64,000 nucleotides of DNA from CBDCRK01 sp965220955 (GCA_965220955.1 CBDCRK010000008.1:62001-126000); one strand, 5' to 3'. Counted from the stretch's first letter, positions 8,391 to 17,274 are shown. Made by a program: numbers and translations. Notes: generated by a model from the sequence alone, not told the origin.

Positions 8391-8555
8391 ATGAGCCCCG
8401 AGTATGGGAAGTTGATGTTGGGGGCACCTTTACCGAAGCCACCAATGCCCTCATCGAGAGAACGGGAGCCAGGATGGCTCATATTACCACTTTTACCCAT
8501 ACATACACTGTTGATGCTGAAGCCACGCAAACGCTGAGGGGAAAGCTCAGACTAT
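8391..8555 (+). pseudogene. eroded hydantoinase A (HyuA-like) remnant
   Basis: An AAGGAG site precedes the ATG at 8391. After one apparent base loss near 8405-8411, the frame starting at 8411 reads VDVGGTFTE, the nucleotide-binding N-terminus of the HyuA/acetone-carboxylase family. It jumps directly to ATNALIERTGARMAHITT, which matches the conserved VATNALLERRGARVALITT block. In intact HyuA that block lies roughly 60 residues further on. The frame then ends at 8555. A frameshift plus an internal deletion is the simplest reading. The intact family is about 680 residues. The 276 bases between this and the monooxygenase start hold nothing I recognise. Confidence 0.5.
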
Positions 8556-8619
8556 AGTACTTCCTTGACTTGGCAGGAAGAGGAGGCGGCAAACTAAAAA
8601 GAGAAAAGGAGGATTGACC

Positions 8620-8907
8620 ATGGTGAGAATTATTGATGGCGACAGTCATTTTAACGAGCCCATGGAGTTGTTTGAACACTATATCGACCCCAAGTATCGG
8701 GAGCGGACCATGCGGATTGTGAAGGACCCGACCACTGGCAGAGGGGATCCCGTGGTTGATGGGAAGCGGATACAAGCCTTTGGGGGTGGAGAGGACCTGT
8801 TGGCGGTCGTGAAAGGGTTTGGTCAAAAAGAGGAGAAGGGGAAAAAAGCGGGGTCAGACTCGATTTCTTCTGCCACACTGTACCCCGCCATTACCTCTTC
8901 TATCTAG
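8620..8907 (+). pseudogene. amidohydrolase, truncated after about 70 residues
   Basis: AAAGGAGG sits seven bases before the ATG at 8620, so translation signals look intact. The protein begins MVRIIDGDSHFNEPMELFEHY, the N-terminus of metal-dependent amidohydrolases of the Amidohydro_2 family with the DxH-type metal motif. It continues with KYRERTMRIVKDPTTGRGDPVVDG. Homology stops near residue 70, where an AG-rich stretch leads into a 16-base motif shared with the RAYT element at 33968. The frame ends at 8907, whereas full family members are about 350-400 residues. I infer truncation by insertion and later deletion. Confidence 0.6.
8850..8865 (-). repeat. RAYT-element end motif, solo copy
   Basis: The 16 bases GGGGTCAGACTCGATT are the exact reverse complement of 33968-33983, which lie just after the RAYT transposase gene. 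The copy sits where the amidohydrolase homology stops. Confidence 0.6.
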
Positions 8908-9056
8908 ATCGTCCCTGGGGATCAATCGCCTTCTTCCGGCGCTTGTTGCCTTAACCGGGGAGACCGTAAAATAGTCATGTGAGTACTAAGAGTAAGCCTT
9001 GCCTTTCCTTGTGCAATTCCCCCTGGCGTGGTATTTGCCTTATCCTGGTTTTTTCC

Positions 9057-9788
9057 ATGGAACCATGCAAGCTCTCTGTCATTGTGCCAGTGTATAACGA
9101 AACGGCCACAATCCGTGAAGTGCTCAAGCGAGTTGTACAATCTCCTGTGACCAAAGAAGTCATTGTAGTAGATGATGGTTCTACCGATGGCACGGCTGAC
9201 CTCCTCAAAGACTTGGATACCCTTAATGCCTCTCTTGCCAACGAGTTCCCTTCAGCCTCCTTTGAGCTTAAGGTTCTTTTTCACCATCGCAACCAGGGTA
9301 AAGGGGCAGCCATTCGTACTGCTTTGGGCACCATTACCGGAGACCTTGTATTGGTTCAGGATGCGGATTTGGAGTACGACCCAGTGGAGTATCCTACCCT
9401 GCTTGGTCCAATACTGGATGGCAAGGCGGACGTGGTCTACGGCTCGCGCTTTCTGGGGTTTCCTCATCGCGTACTCTTTTTCTGGCATATGGTGGGAAAT
9501 AAATTTCTTACCCTGCTCTCAAACATGTTCACCAATCTCAATCTTACTGACATGGAAACAGGTTACAAAGTGTTTCGCGCCGAAGTACTTAAATCCCTTA
9601 CTCTCCGCTCCAACCGCTTTGATTTTGAGCCCGAGGTAACTGCCAAGATTGCCCGGCAGGGCGCAAGAATATATGAGGTGCCCATCTCTTATGCCGGACG
9701 TACTTATGCTGAGGGAAAGAAGGCTAATTGGAAGGATGGAATAGCCGCTCTCTGGGCCATCTTGCGTTACAATCTGTCCAATAGTTAA
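9057..9788 (+). CDS. GT2 glycosyltransferase, dolichyl-phosphate-mannose-synthase-like
   Basis: This encodes 243 residues. The GT2 core is clear: VIVPVYNE at the N-terminus, EVIVVDDGSTDGT, FHHRNQGKGAAIRTAL, and the DxD-type motif LVQDADLEYDP, then DVVYGSRFLG. There is no C-terminal membrane pair, so it is the short soluble form that transfers a sugar from a nucleotide sugar to a polyprenyl phosphate or a glycan. I chose the ATG at 9057 because the GT2 fold begins six residues later; an in-frame GTG at 8979 would add an unmatched 26 residues. The ribosome-binding site is poor. The gene is convergent with gspE. Confidence 0.82.
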   Translation: MEPCKLSVIVPVYNETATIREVLKRVVQSPVTKEVIVVDDGSTDGTADLLKDLDTLNASLANEFPSASFELKVLFHHRNQGKGAAIRTALGTITGDLVLVQDADLEYDPVEYPTLLGPILDGKADVVYGSRFLGFPHRVLFFWHMVGNKFLTLLSNMFTNLNLTDMETGYKVFRAEVLKSLTLRSNRFDFEPEVTAKIARQGARIYEVPISYAGRTYAEGKKANWKDGIAALWAILRYNLSNS

Positions 9789-10024
9789 GGATGGGGAGCC
9801 TACTCCACCCAGATCCGGCGCACTCGTAGACCAAGCTCGACGTCGCTATCGTGACCGCCAACACCAATGATTGGGAAACGGGCTCCGACACACAACACAT
9901 ATCCGGTCTCCTCCTAGTATTAAATTCCCCGGCTGTAGTACCAGAATCATTACCCTCGTTCTCCCATGAGAGGTCGATCCGTTCTGTCTCCTCCTTCTCT
10001 GTTTCTTCCAAAACTCCCTTCCCA

Positions 10025-11716
10025 TTACTCTTCTTGAGTCACTCGCAAAACCTCAGAGACGGTCGTTGCCCCTCCCTGCACCTTCACCCACCCATCTTCT
10101 CTAAGCGTGCGCATACCTTGCGAGACAGCAAGATTTTTAATGACATCTGCTGAAGACCGCTTGAGGACGAGCCCACGCACCCCCTCATCGATAGAGAGCA
10201 ACTCATAAATGCCTGAACGGCCGTGGTAGCCGGTCAGGGTACATTCTTCACATCCTTGGGCTTCGTACACCGCGCCGAGCATTGGGCGTCGGCCGTCAAA
10301 TAAAGCTCCCTTCTCTCCAGTCCACGCCCCCCCATTGGACTCCACGGGACGCCGGCAGCGATGGCATAGGCGGCGTACCAGCCGCTGGGCAAGCACGCCG
10401 AGAAGGGAAGAGGCAAGAAGGTAATCTTCTACTCCCATCTCCAAAAGCCGGGAGACCGCACCAGCAGCGTCGTTGGTGTGTAGGGTGGAAAAGACCAGGT
10501 GACCTGTGAGAGCCGCCTGCACAGCGATCTCGGCGGTCTCGAAGTCCCGGATCTCACCAACCATAATTATATCCGGATCCTGTCGCACAATAGAGCGCAA
10601 TCCGCTGGCAAAAGTGAGACCGATTTGTGGCTTGACATGAATCTGGTTAACTCCGGTGAGCTGGTATTCAACCGGATCCTCAATGGTAATAATTTTTTTG
10701 TCAGGGGAGTTAATCTTATGCAGAGCAGCATAGAGAGTCGTGGTCTTGCCGCTACCCGTCGGTCCTGTGACCAATATCATCCCATAGGGGCGATCTATCA
10801 GGTGGTCAAAAGAGGCCAGAGTATCAGGGGCAAACCCTAAGGACTCCAGGTCAAGAACAATGCTCGAGCGGTCAAGAATCCTAAGTACAACGCTTTCCCC
10901 GTACAGGGTGGGAAGAGTAGAGACCCGCAGGTCAATCTCGCGGCCGAGCATACGCAGCTTGATCCTGCCATCCTGAGGTAACCTACGCTCAGCAATGTCG
11001 AGCTTGGCCATAAGCTTGACACGGGAGGTAAGGGCGGCCTGGAGCTGCCTGGGTGGCGCCTCAACATTGTGGAGGATACCGTCTATGCGGTAGCGCACCC
11101 GCAGCTCCTTCTCAAACGGCTCGATGTGAATGTCTGACGCTCGGCTCTCAAGCGCTCGGGCAATAATCATGTTGACCAGGCGGATTACTGGCGCTTCGCT
11201 GGCAAGATCGCGTAGGCGCTCGACATCCTCCTCGTCATCCTCAAGGTACCCAATTTCACCTACCTCCCCCAACAGCCGCTCTCCCTGGGTGTGGTCGCCG
11301 GTATAGTACTCGCTGAGCGCCTCGAGAATGTCCCGCTCGCGGGCAAGCACAGGCTCGACCTTAAGACCGGTGACCTTCTGCACTGCCTCGTAGGCGTAGA
11401 GATCACCCGGGTCAGCCATGGCCACCACCACTTCATTGTCATTCAATTTGAGAGGGCAGAGACGGGCCTGGCGCAAGAAACCAGGAGTGAGACCGGAGGG
11501 CACTGGAGGTTCAGGAGGAAAGTCCCGTTTGTTTATCACCGGGATGTAATAGTATTCACCTAAAATAGGAAGCAGGTCATCTTCAGAAACAAACCCCAGC
11601 TCAATCAGAAGTTTCTCAAGTAACTCACCTCGCTCTACCTGGAGACGTTGGACCTTACGCAGGTCCTCAGCGGTAATTTTACCGCTGGCCAGGAGAAGTT
11701 CTTCAAACCGTGTCAT
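10025..11716 (-). CDS. gspE: GspE/PilB-type secretion or pilus ATPase
   Basis: This encodes 563 residues. The N-terminal MshEN-like domain occupies residues about 1-140. The ATPase follows: RASDIHIEP, Walker A GPTGSGKTTT near residue 320, the Asp box ITIEDPVE, a Walker B-type IMVGEIRD, and His box HLVFSTLHTNDA. A four-cysteine zinc module (CHRC and CEEC) is near the C-terminus. It powers type II secretion or type IV pilus assembly at the inner membrane. No other secretion genes are beside it, so GspE and PilB cannot be separated. The start is taken at ATG 11716; a TTG three codons upstream is possible. Confidence 0.9.
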   Translation of the reverse strand: MTRFEELLLASGKITAEDLRKVQRLQVERGELLEKLLIELGFVSEDDLLPILGEYYYIPVINKRDFPPEPPVPSGLTPGFLRQARLCPLKLNDNEVVVAMADPGDLYAYEAVQKVTGLKVEPVLARERDILEALSEYYTGDHTQGERLLGEVGEIGYLEDDEEDVERLRDLASEAPVIRLVNMIIARALESRASDIHIEPFEKELRVRYRIDGILHNVEAPPRQLQAALTSRVKLMAKLDIAERRLPQDGRIKLRMLGREIDLRVSTLPTLYGESVVLRILDRSSIVLDLESLGFAPDTLASFDHLIDRPYGMILVTGPTGSGKTTTLYAALHKINSPDKKIITIEDPVEYQLTGVNQIHVKPQIGLTFASGLRSIVRQDPDIIMVGEIRDFETAEIAVQAALTGHLVFSTLHTNDAAGAVSRLLEMGVEDYLLASSLLGVLAQRLVRRLCHRCRRPVESNGGAWTGEKGALFDGRRPMLGAVYEAQGCEECTLTGYHGRSGIYELLSIDEGVRGLVLKRSSADVIKNLAVSQGMRTLREDGWVKVQGGATTVSEVLRVTQEE

Positions 11717-11737
11717 AGGCAACAAGCTGTCTGAAGG

Positions 11738-12427
11738 CTAATAGATGATGTTGCCAATCCGTTCCCAACGCACCCAGCGATCCTGCCCATCCCATGACCA
11801 GTAAATAATAAACGCCTTACCCTTGACATCACCAAGATTCACAAACCCCCAGAAACGGCTATCGTGACTGCGGTCCCTGTTATCCCCCATGACAAAGATA
11901 TTGTGAGGGGGAATGGTGAGAGGACCGAAATTGTCACGAGGGCCGGCAATCTCGTGAGAGTCCTCGACGAAGTAGGCGTGATTATCTTCCACCCTCTTCC
12001 CGTTAACATAGATCTGCTTGTGGCGAGCCTCGATTATGTCTCCCTCAACTGCCACCACCCGTTTGATAAAGTCCTTGCCGCGATCCTTAGGGTAGACAAA
12101 CACTACTATATCCTCACGGCGGGGTTGGCTCCAGGCAACCAACACCTTTTCGAAGGGATAGGGAAGGCGTAGCCCATAGGCCAATTTGCTCACTAAGATA
12201 TGGTCGCCGACCTGGAGCGTGGGAATCATAGAGCCAGAGGGAATCTTAAACGCCTGAACAATAAAGCTACGAATAAATAAAGCTAGAAAGAGTGCAACAA
12301 GGAGAGCTTCGGCATACTCCCGTACAACCGACTTGTACCCTCCCCGTGTCCGCGTGGCTATCTGTTCCTTGGCCTTTCCCTCAACCATGCTGGACGGCTC
12401 CGAAACTTCACGGCTGGGTTTTATCAT
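11738..12427 (-). CDS. lepB: signal peptidase I
   Basis: This encodes 229 residues. One membrane helix spans residues about 38-55, followed by the catalytic serine in IPSGSMIPTL and the catalytic lysine in FIKRVVAVEGD. The conserved GDNRDRSHDSRFWG box follows. It cleaves signal peptides of exported proteins on the outer face of the inner membrane. AGAGGA precedes the ATG at 12427. It lies 16 bases after the GalE-like epimerase gene and 21 bases before gspE, probably in one transcript. Confidence 0.95.
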   Translation of the reverse strand: MIKPSREVSEPSSMVEGKAKEQIATRTRGGYKSVVREYAEALLVALFLALFIRSFIVQAFKIPSGSMIPTLQVGDHILVSKLAYGLRLPYPFEKVLVAWSQPRREDIVVFVYPKDRGKDFIKRVVAVEGDIIEARHKQIYVNGKRVEDNHAYFVEDSHEIAGPRDNFGPLTIPPHNIFVMGDNRDRSHDSRFWGFVNLGDVKGKAFIIYWSWDGQDRWVRWERIGNIIY

Positions 12428-12443
12428 ATCTAATCCTCTGGGC

Positions 12444-13367
12444 CTAGGTAAGCCCTCGGCCCCTAAAATACTCCACAGTTTGACGTAGCCCTTCTTCTAG
12501 CTCCACCTCTGGCCGCCATCCCAACACAGCGCTTGCCTGCCTGCAATTGAGTGCACTGCGCCGTTGCTCGCCTGGCTTAGCTGGACCGTAGCTCTCGGGT
12601 AAAGCAGAAGCAGTCAGGCTCTTGAGCAGAGCGAAGAGAGCATTGACATCAGTTTCCCGGCCCGTACCAATATTGAGTGGACCAATGTAATTGGTCTTCA
12701 GCGCAGAAAGGTTAGCCTGGACTATATCGCGGACAAAAACATAGTCACGAGTCTGTTTACCATCGCCGTTGATCACCGGCTGGGTAGCGGATAGAAACCG
12801 CTCAGTGAATATTGCTACCACCCCAGCTTCGCCATGCGGATCTTGGCGTGGACCATATACGTTGGCGTAACGGAACGCTATGTAGGACAGGCCAAAAGCG
12901 GTTTGATAGTAAAAAAGGTAATCTTCGCCTGTTTTTTTGCTTACCCCATAAGGACTGACCGGGCTAGTCTTGTGCCCTTCAGAGGGGAAAACTTCCTGTT
13001 CGCCGTATACAGTACCACCAGAAGAGGCAAAAATAATTTTTTCTACTCCTGCCTCCCGCGCTCCCTCCAAGAGGTTTAAAAAGCCTAGGATGTTTACCCT
13101 AGCATCAAAGAGAGGGTCAGCTACGGAGTGACGCACGTTCATCTGTGCGGCGTGATGGTTGAGCACCTCTGGTCGTTCCTGCAAAAGAATTTTTCGTACA
13201 GCCTGACTCTGAATGTCCTCGTAGTAAAAGCGGGCTCGGGGATGAAGGTTCTCCCGTTTGCCGGAGGAAAGATCGTCGATCACCCCCACCTCGTGGCCAG
13301 CAGCAATATAAGCGTCAACTATATGGGAGCCGATGAACCCAGCTCCTCCAGTTACCAAGATCTTCAT
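12444..13367 (-). CDS. NAD-dependent sugar epimerase, GalE-like
   Basis: This encodes 307 residues of the extended short-chain dehydrogenase family. The NAD loop TGGAGFIGSH is at the N-terminus. The catalytic serine region is FASSGGTVYGE and the YxxxK pair is in YGVSKKTGED. Similarity is to UDP-glucose 4-epimerases, which interconvert UDP-glucose and UDP-galactose, but many relatives act on other nucleotide sugars. It follows the UDP-xylose synthase and UDP-glucose dehydrogenase genes on the same strand, so a role in cell-surface sugar supply fits. Confidence 0.85.
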   Translation of the reverse strand: MKILVTGGAGFIGSHIVDAYIAAGHEVGVIDDLSSGKRENLHPRARFYYEDIQSQAVRKILLQERPEVLNHHAAQMNVRHSVADPLFDARVNILGFLNLLEGAREAGVEKIIFASSGGTVYGEQEVFPSEGHKTSPVSPYGVSKKTGEDYLFYYQTAFGLSYIAFRYANVYGPRQDPHGEAGVVAIFTERFLSATQPVINGDGKQTRDYVFVRDIVQANLSALKTNYIGPLNIGTGRETDVNALFALLKSLTASALPESYGPAKPGEQRRSALNCRQASAVLGWRPEVELEEGLRQTVEYFRGRGLT

Positions 13368-13404
13368 CCTATCTTCCTTATACGAGAGGTCAGCCTTGCT
13401 ATCT

Positions 13405-13476
13405 GTGATCCCTCCATCAGGCGATGACAGGGATCACGGGCGATCTCAACGATCACGGCTGATCTCAGCGATCACC
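13405..13476. repeat. inverted repeat plus tandem 19-base repeat
   Basis: GTGATCCCT (13405-13413) pairs with AGGGATCAC (13429-13437) across 15 bases. The right arm opens into a 19-base tandem unit starting GATCACGG at 13432 and 13451, with a partial third copy at 13470. It lies in the spacer between the uxs and galE-like genes. Possible operator or processing site; function unknown. Confidence 0.6.
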
Positions 13477-13526
13477 TTCACCGACTTTGGCTACCAGCTC
13501 ATTACTGGCCAATAATAGTTGATTCG

Positions 13527-14462
13527 CTATTGGAGTTTCTCCCGAAAATAGGCAACGGTCTTTTTGAGCCCTTCCTCTACTGATACCTTCGGCTCCCAGC
13601 TAAGGAGCCCGTGGGCAAGACTGATATCAGGTTGCCTGACCCTGGGATCATCAACCGGCAGAGAGCAGAACACAATCTCACTCCTGCTTTCCGTAAGGGT
13701 GAGAATCAGATGTGCAAACTCTAGTACCGACATTTCCTGTGGATTACCCAGGTTGACCGGACTGTCGTAGTCTGAGCGCAAGAGGCGAGCAATTCCCTCG
13801 ATTAGATCACTGACGTAGCAGAAACTGCGCGTTTGCGAACCATCCCCATAGACGGTAAGTTTCTCCTCCTTGAGCGCTTGTGAAATAAAGTTCGGCACTA
13901 CCCGCCCATCATTTAGCCGCATACGCTCGCCAAATGTATTAAAGATGCGGGCAATGCGAGTCTCGATTTTATGAGCGCGATGATAGGCCATAGTCATAGC
14001 CTCAGCAAAACGCTTGGCCTCGTCATATACACCTCGCGGACCAATGGGGTTTACATTGCCCCAGTAGTCTTCTTTTTGCGGATGTATGAGAGGATCGCCA
14101 TACACCTCAGAAGTTGAGGCCAGAAGAAACCGGGCTCCTTTTTCTTTTGCCAGGCCTAGGGCCTTGTGTGTACCCAAAGAGCCCACCTTAAGAGTGGGAA
14201 TGGGCAACTCTAGATAGTCCCAAGGGCTTGCCGGAGAGGCAAAATGAAGGATAGCATCCAGAGGACCCTTGACATAAATATAGTTGGTCACATCCTGAGG
14301 GATATAGGTAAAACGGGAGCTAGGGAATAGGTGAGCAACGTTGTCCACGTGGCCGGTGATAAGGTTGTCCATACAGACTACCTCATCTCCCTCGGCCAGA
14401 AACCGCTCACACAGGTGCGAGCCAATAAACCCAGCTCCCCCAGTGATCAGAATACGCGCCAT
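13527..14462 (-). CDS. uxs: UDP-glucuronate decarboxylase (UDP-xylose synthase)
   Basis: This encodes 311 residues. The NAD loop is TGGAGFIGSH, followed by the UXS signature HFASPASPWDYLE. The catalytic block GPRGVYDEAKRFAE holds the YxxxK pair, and later come RIFNTFGERM and the nucleotide-binding VYGDGSQTRSFCYV. These mark UDP-xylose synthases rather than general epimerases. It decarboxylates UDP-glucuronate to UDP-xylose in the cytosol. The gene 49 bases upstream makes UDP-glucuronate, so the two encode consecutive steps for a surface polysaccharide. Confidence 0.9.
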   Translation of the reverse strand: MARILITGGAGFIGSHLCERFLAEGDEVVCMDNLITGHVDNVAHLFPSSRFTYIPQDVTNYIYVKGPLDAILHFASPASPWDYLELPIPTLKVGSLGTHKALGLAKEKGARFLLASTSEVYGDPLIHPQKEDYWGNVNPIGPRGVYDEAKRFAEAMTMAYHRAHKIETRIARIFNTFGERMRLNDGRVVPNFISQALKEEKLTVYGDGSQTRSFCYVSDLIEGIARLLRSDYDSPVNLGNPQEMSVLEFAHLILTLTESRSEIVFCSLPVDDPRVRQPDISLAHGLLSWEPKVSVEEGLKKTVAYFREKLQ

Positions 14463-14511
14463 AGAACTCCCTAAATAATAAACGTTCCGCTGTCAGCAAT
14501 TAGCGCAGCCG

Positions 14512-17274
14512 TTAAACATTTGTTGTGGGCAGAACCGGCATGCGACCAATAGCATAATAGACAAACCCTTCCTTCTGCATCACTTCAGGCTCGTATAGGT
14601 TCCGTCCATCGAAGATTACCGGTTCTCTCATCAACGCCCGCATGCGGACAAAATCTGGGCGTCGAAACTCGTTCCACTCCGTCACCACTAGAAGCGCGTC
14701 GGCATCTTGAAGAGCGTCATAGTTCATCCGATGATAGGTTACTCTGGGGCCAAAGATTCTCCTGGCCTGTCCTAAAGCCTCAGGGTCGTGTACCGCTATC
14801 TCTGCCCCGGCCTCAAGCAGGGACTCAACGATTACTACCGCCGGAGCCTCTCGCATATCGTCGGTGCGTGGTTTAAAGGCCAGCCCCCATATGGCAAACC
14901 GTCGCCCCTGTAGACCAGCCCCGAAATAGGCCTTGACTTTCTCCACCAAAAATCGTTTTTGCTGTTCATTGACCGCGTCCACTGCTCGAAGCAAGGGAAA
15001 CTTGAGCCCCTTTTCCTCAGCTGTACATACGAGTGCTCGTATGTCCTTGGGGAAGCAGTTGTGAGCCACCAAACCAGACGCTGTCAGAAGGGTACTCGTA
15101 GCCGTCTCCATGCTGTAGACGTGCTCCGCCGTAGACTCAACCTTGACATCGGTAACCTCCAAGGTTACAAAGCCGTCCCCTCGGTGGAAACCTGATTGGG
15201 CAATACGCCGCTCGTAGGCATTTATCCCCTTCTCAATCTCGGCCTGCCGCTGTGGACCGAAGATGCTCTTGAGCCGCTCCAATTGCTCGATACCACTAAT
15301 GCGCACTATGTAAGCTTCCTGGGTAGACTTGTTCATCCAACGGCGTTGGATAGAGGCAACAACACCCAGGGACTGGAGCAACAAAGCCATGCCCTCGGCA
15401 AGGAGTTTACTCACTGTGCCGTACTCGTATATTAAATTGCGACCCTCTTGCAGTTTAGTCACAGCACCATCGCCACTCCAGGCTCCTTGCAAGAAAGCCA
15501 ACTTCAACTTCTCGTTCACGTGAAAGACTAGCTTAGGTAGAGCCGCATTCTCAGACCGAGTTCCACAGCGTAGCACGTCTCGGAGAAGATAGGCCAGCAG
15601 TTTACAAGCAATAATAGTGGCGTGAGTTCGGCCTTCCGCCTTCTTTTCCAGGTAACGAATACCGTAGCGTTGAAGGATGCGGTGAAGGTCAGCGATATAT
15701 TCGCGCTCATACGTATCGAAGCTGAACCCGACCCGCTCCCGGGGCTGCCTGTTGCGCCCGAAGTCAATGCTAATCCACCCCTCAGCAACATAGTAACCTA
15801 GCAAGCGCATGAAGTCCTGGTCGACAACAAACTGGGCCGGGCAATAGGTGGGTTGTCCTTTGGTGGTGAAGAGCCGCAAATTCTCCGCGGGCATCTCTAG
15901 GTGCTCATGCGCTCGCAGGTAGCGGTAAACCGGCAAAGGCATGTAGTTTTTGCGCTTGATGTCATGCTTACAGCTCATTAACTTATGAGGAACGTGAGAA
16001 GAGAACTGCGGATAGATGTGCGTGAAAGTATCGTCGTACGGGCGCACCTTGACCAGGGGTTCCAACTCGCTTCCGCTCAGCGCTTCGAGCAGATTCACCG
16101 CAGAGGTCTGCTCCAGATCCGGCAAGGCCGTAACAGCAATTAGACAATCTCCGAGCTGCACGTCACTGACCGGCACCACCCGCGGGGCTTGGGCTTGCCG
16201 GTCATAGAGTACTACCGGATGATCGGCGGTGATCCGCAAATGGCGGCCCATGCGGGTCTTTAACTCTACCATGAGTCCTTCGTACCAACGACGGGTAAGG
16301 CAATGGACCTCAGCTAGGGTGCTATGCCCGGCCGTTAAGTCGAATGAAAGCACTTTAGTTGTCGGCCGGGGATACAGAACCTCTACCTCGCCGACTTTTA
16401 TAACCTCACCACTCCCGTCAACCAGTTCAGCAAAAGGCCTAGCGGTCACCTGGCGGCTGTTAAGAATGAAGACCGTGGTGTCACTGGCAAAACACGAACC
16501 CCCATATCCAGCTCCAGGAAAAAGGAAAGAGTGTCCAATGCGGCGGTCAAAGCCGATTCCACGCCTCACCTCAGCTACATCTGCTCCTACTCGTTCGCAT
16601 AACCGAGCTATTTCATTGATAAAAGAGATACGGGTGGCCAACAATGCATTGGCTGCATACTTGGACATCTCAGCACTATGGTTATCCATGACTAAGACAG
16701 GATTCTCGGTACGCACAAAAGGGCCATACAGCTCTTTGAGCAGCGATAGGGCACGCTTACTGCTGCCTCCAAGCACAACTCGGTCAGGCTTGAGAAAGTC
16801 CTCAACAGCCGCTCCCTCTTTGAGAAACTCAGGGTTGGAGACAACATCAAAAGGATGAGCGGTGTAGGCTTGCATGATCTTCTGAACACGGTCTGCCGTA
16901 CCTACCGGCACAGTGCTTTTGATAACAACCACACGGTAGCCAGGCATAACCCGGGCAATATCTTCAGCCACTCCGAAAACCATGCTGAGGTCGGCTGAAC
17001 CATCTTTGCCCTCGGGTGTCCCCACAGCAATAAAACATAATAAGGAGTCTTTAATAGAGGCAGCCAGATCGGTGGTAAAACTTAGACGATCTTCGTTAAG
17101 GTTACGTTGGATTAACTCCCCTAAACCGGGCTCGTAAATAGGTAGTATACCCTGCTTTAGCACCGCAATCTTTTCTGCGTCCACATCCATGCAAATCACA
17201 TCGTTGCCGCTCTCGGCAAGGCAGGTGCCGGTTACTAACCCTACATACCCCGTACCAATCACACAAAGCCTCAC
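14512..17274 (-). CDS. ugd: UDP-glucose 6-dehydrogenase interrupted by an in-frame intein
   Basis: The open frame has 920 codons; removing the intein leaves 441 residues, the normal Ugd length. Residues 1-260 carry the NAD-binding GTGYVGLVTG, the SNPEFLKEG motif and end in GAGYGGS. The frame resumes at residue 740 with CFPKDI, so the rebuilt motif GGSCFPKDI contains the catalytic cysteine. The enzyme oxidises UDP-glucose to UDP-glucuronate with two NAD. The start is GTG at 17274 with GGGAGG eight bases upstream. Activity requires splicing because the intein sits on the nucleophile. The downstream uxs uses its product. Confidence 0.95.
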   Translation of the reverse strand: MRLCVIGTGYVGLVTGTCLAESGNDVICMDVDAEKIAVLKQGILPIYEPGLGELIQRNLNEDRLSFTTDLAASIKDSLLCFIAVGTPEGKDGSADLSMVFGVAEDIARVMPGYRVVVIKSTVPVGTADRVQKIMQAYTAHPFDVVSNPEFLKEGAAVEDFLKPDRVVLGGSSKRALSLLKELYGPFVRTENPVLVMDNHSAEMSKYAANALLATRISFINEIARLCERVGADVAEVRRGIGFDRRIGHSFLFPGAGYGGSCFASDTTVFILNSRQVTARPFAELVDGSGEVIKVGEVEVLYPRPTTKVLSFDLTAGHSTLAEVHCLTRRWYEGLMVELKTRMGRHLRITADHPVVLYDRQAQAPRVVPVSDVQLGDCLIAVTALPDLEQTSAVNLLEALSGSELEPLVKVRPYDDTFTHIYPQFSSHVPHKLMSCKHDIKRKNYMPLPVYRYLRAHEHLEMPAENLRLFTTKGQPTYCPAQFVVDQDFMRLLGYYVAEGWISIDFGRNRQPRERVGFSFDTYEREYIADLHRILQRYGIRYLEKKAEGRTHATIIACKLLAYLLRDVLRCGTRSENAALPKLVFHVNEKLKLAFLQGAWSGDGAVTKLQEGRNLIYEYGTVSKLLAEGMALLLQSLGVVASIQRRWMNKSTQEAYIVRISGIEQLERLKSIFGPQRQAEIEKGINAYERRIAQSGFHRGDGFVTLEVTDVKVESTAEHVYSMETATSTLLTASGLVAHNCFPKDIRALVCTAEEKGLKFPLLRAVDAVNEQQKRFLVEKVKAYFGAGLQGRRFAIWGLAFKPRTDDMREAPAVVIVESLLEAGAEIAVHDPEALGQARRIFGPRVTYHRMNYDALQDADALLVVTEWNEFRRPDFVRMRALMREPVIFDGRNLYEPEVMQKEGFVYYAIGRMPVLPTTNV
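15058..16494 (-). mobile_element. intein with LAGLIDADG homing endonuclease, in Ugd
   Basis: This is a 479-residue intein at Ugd residues 261-739. It starts with Cys (CFASDTTVFI), has the block B motif TADH at 349-352, and ends LVAHN followed by Cys+1. These are all the residues needed for standard class 1 splicing. Two dodecapeptide endonuclease motifs are present: LLGYYVAEGW (491-500, acidic residue Glu498) and FLQGAWSGDGA (594-604, acidic residue Asp602). Block F reads VYSMETATSTLLTASG. The endonuclease therefore looks intact, so the element may still be mobile. Archaeal Ugd inteins at a similar motif are known to me (Methanocaldococcus jannaschii). Confidence 0.93.
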
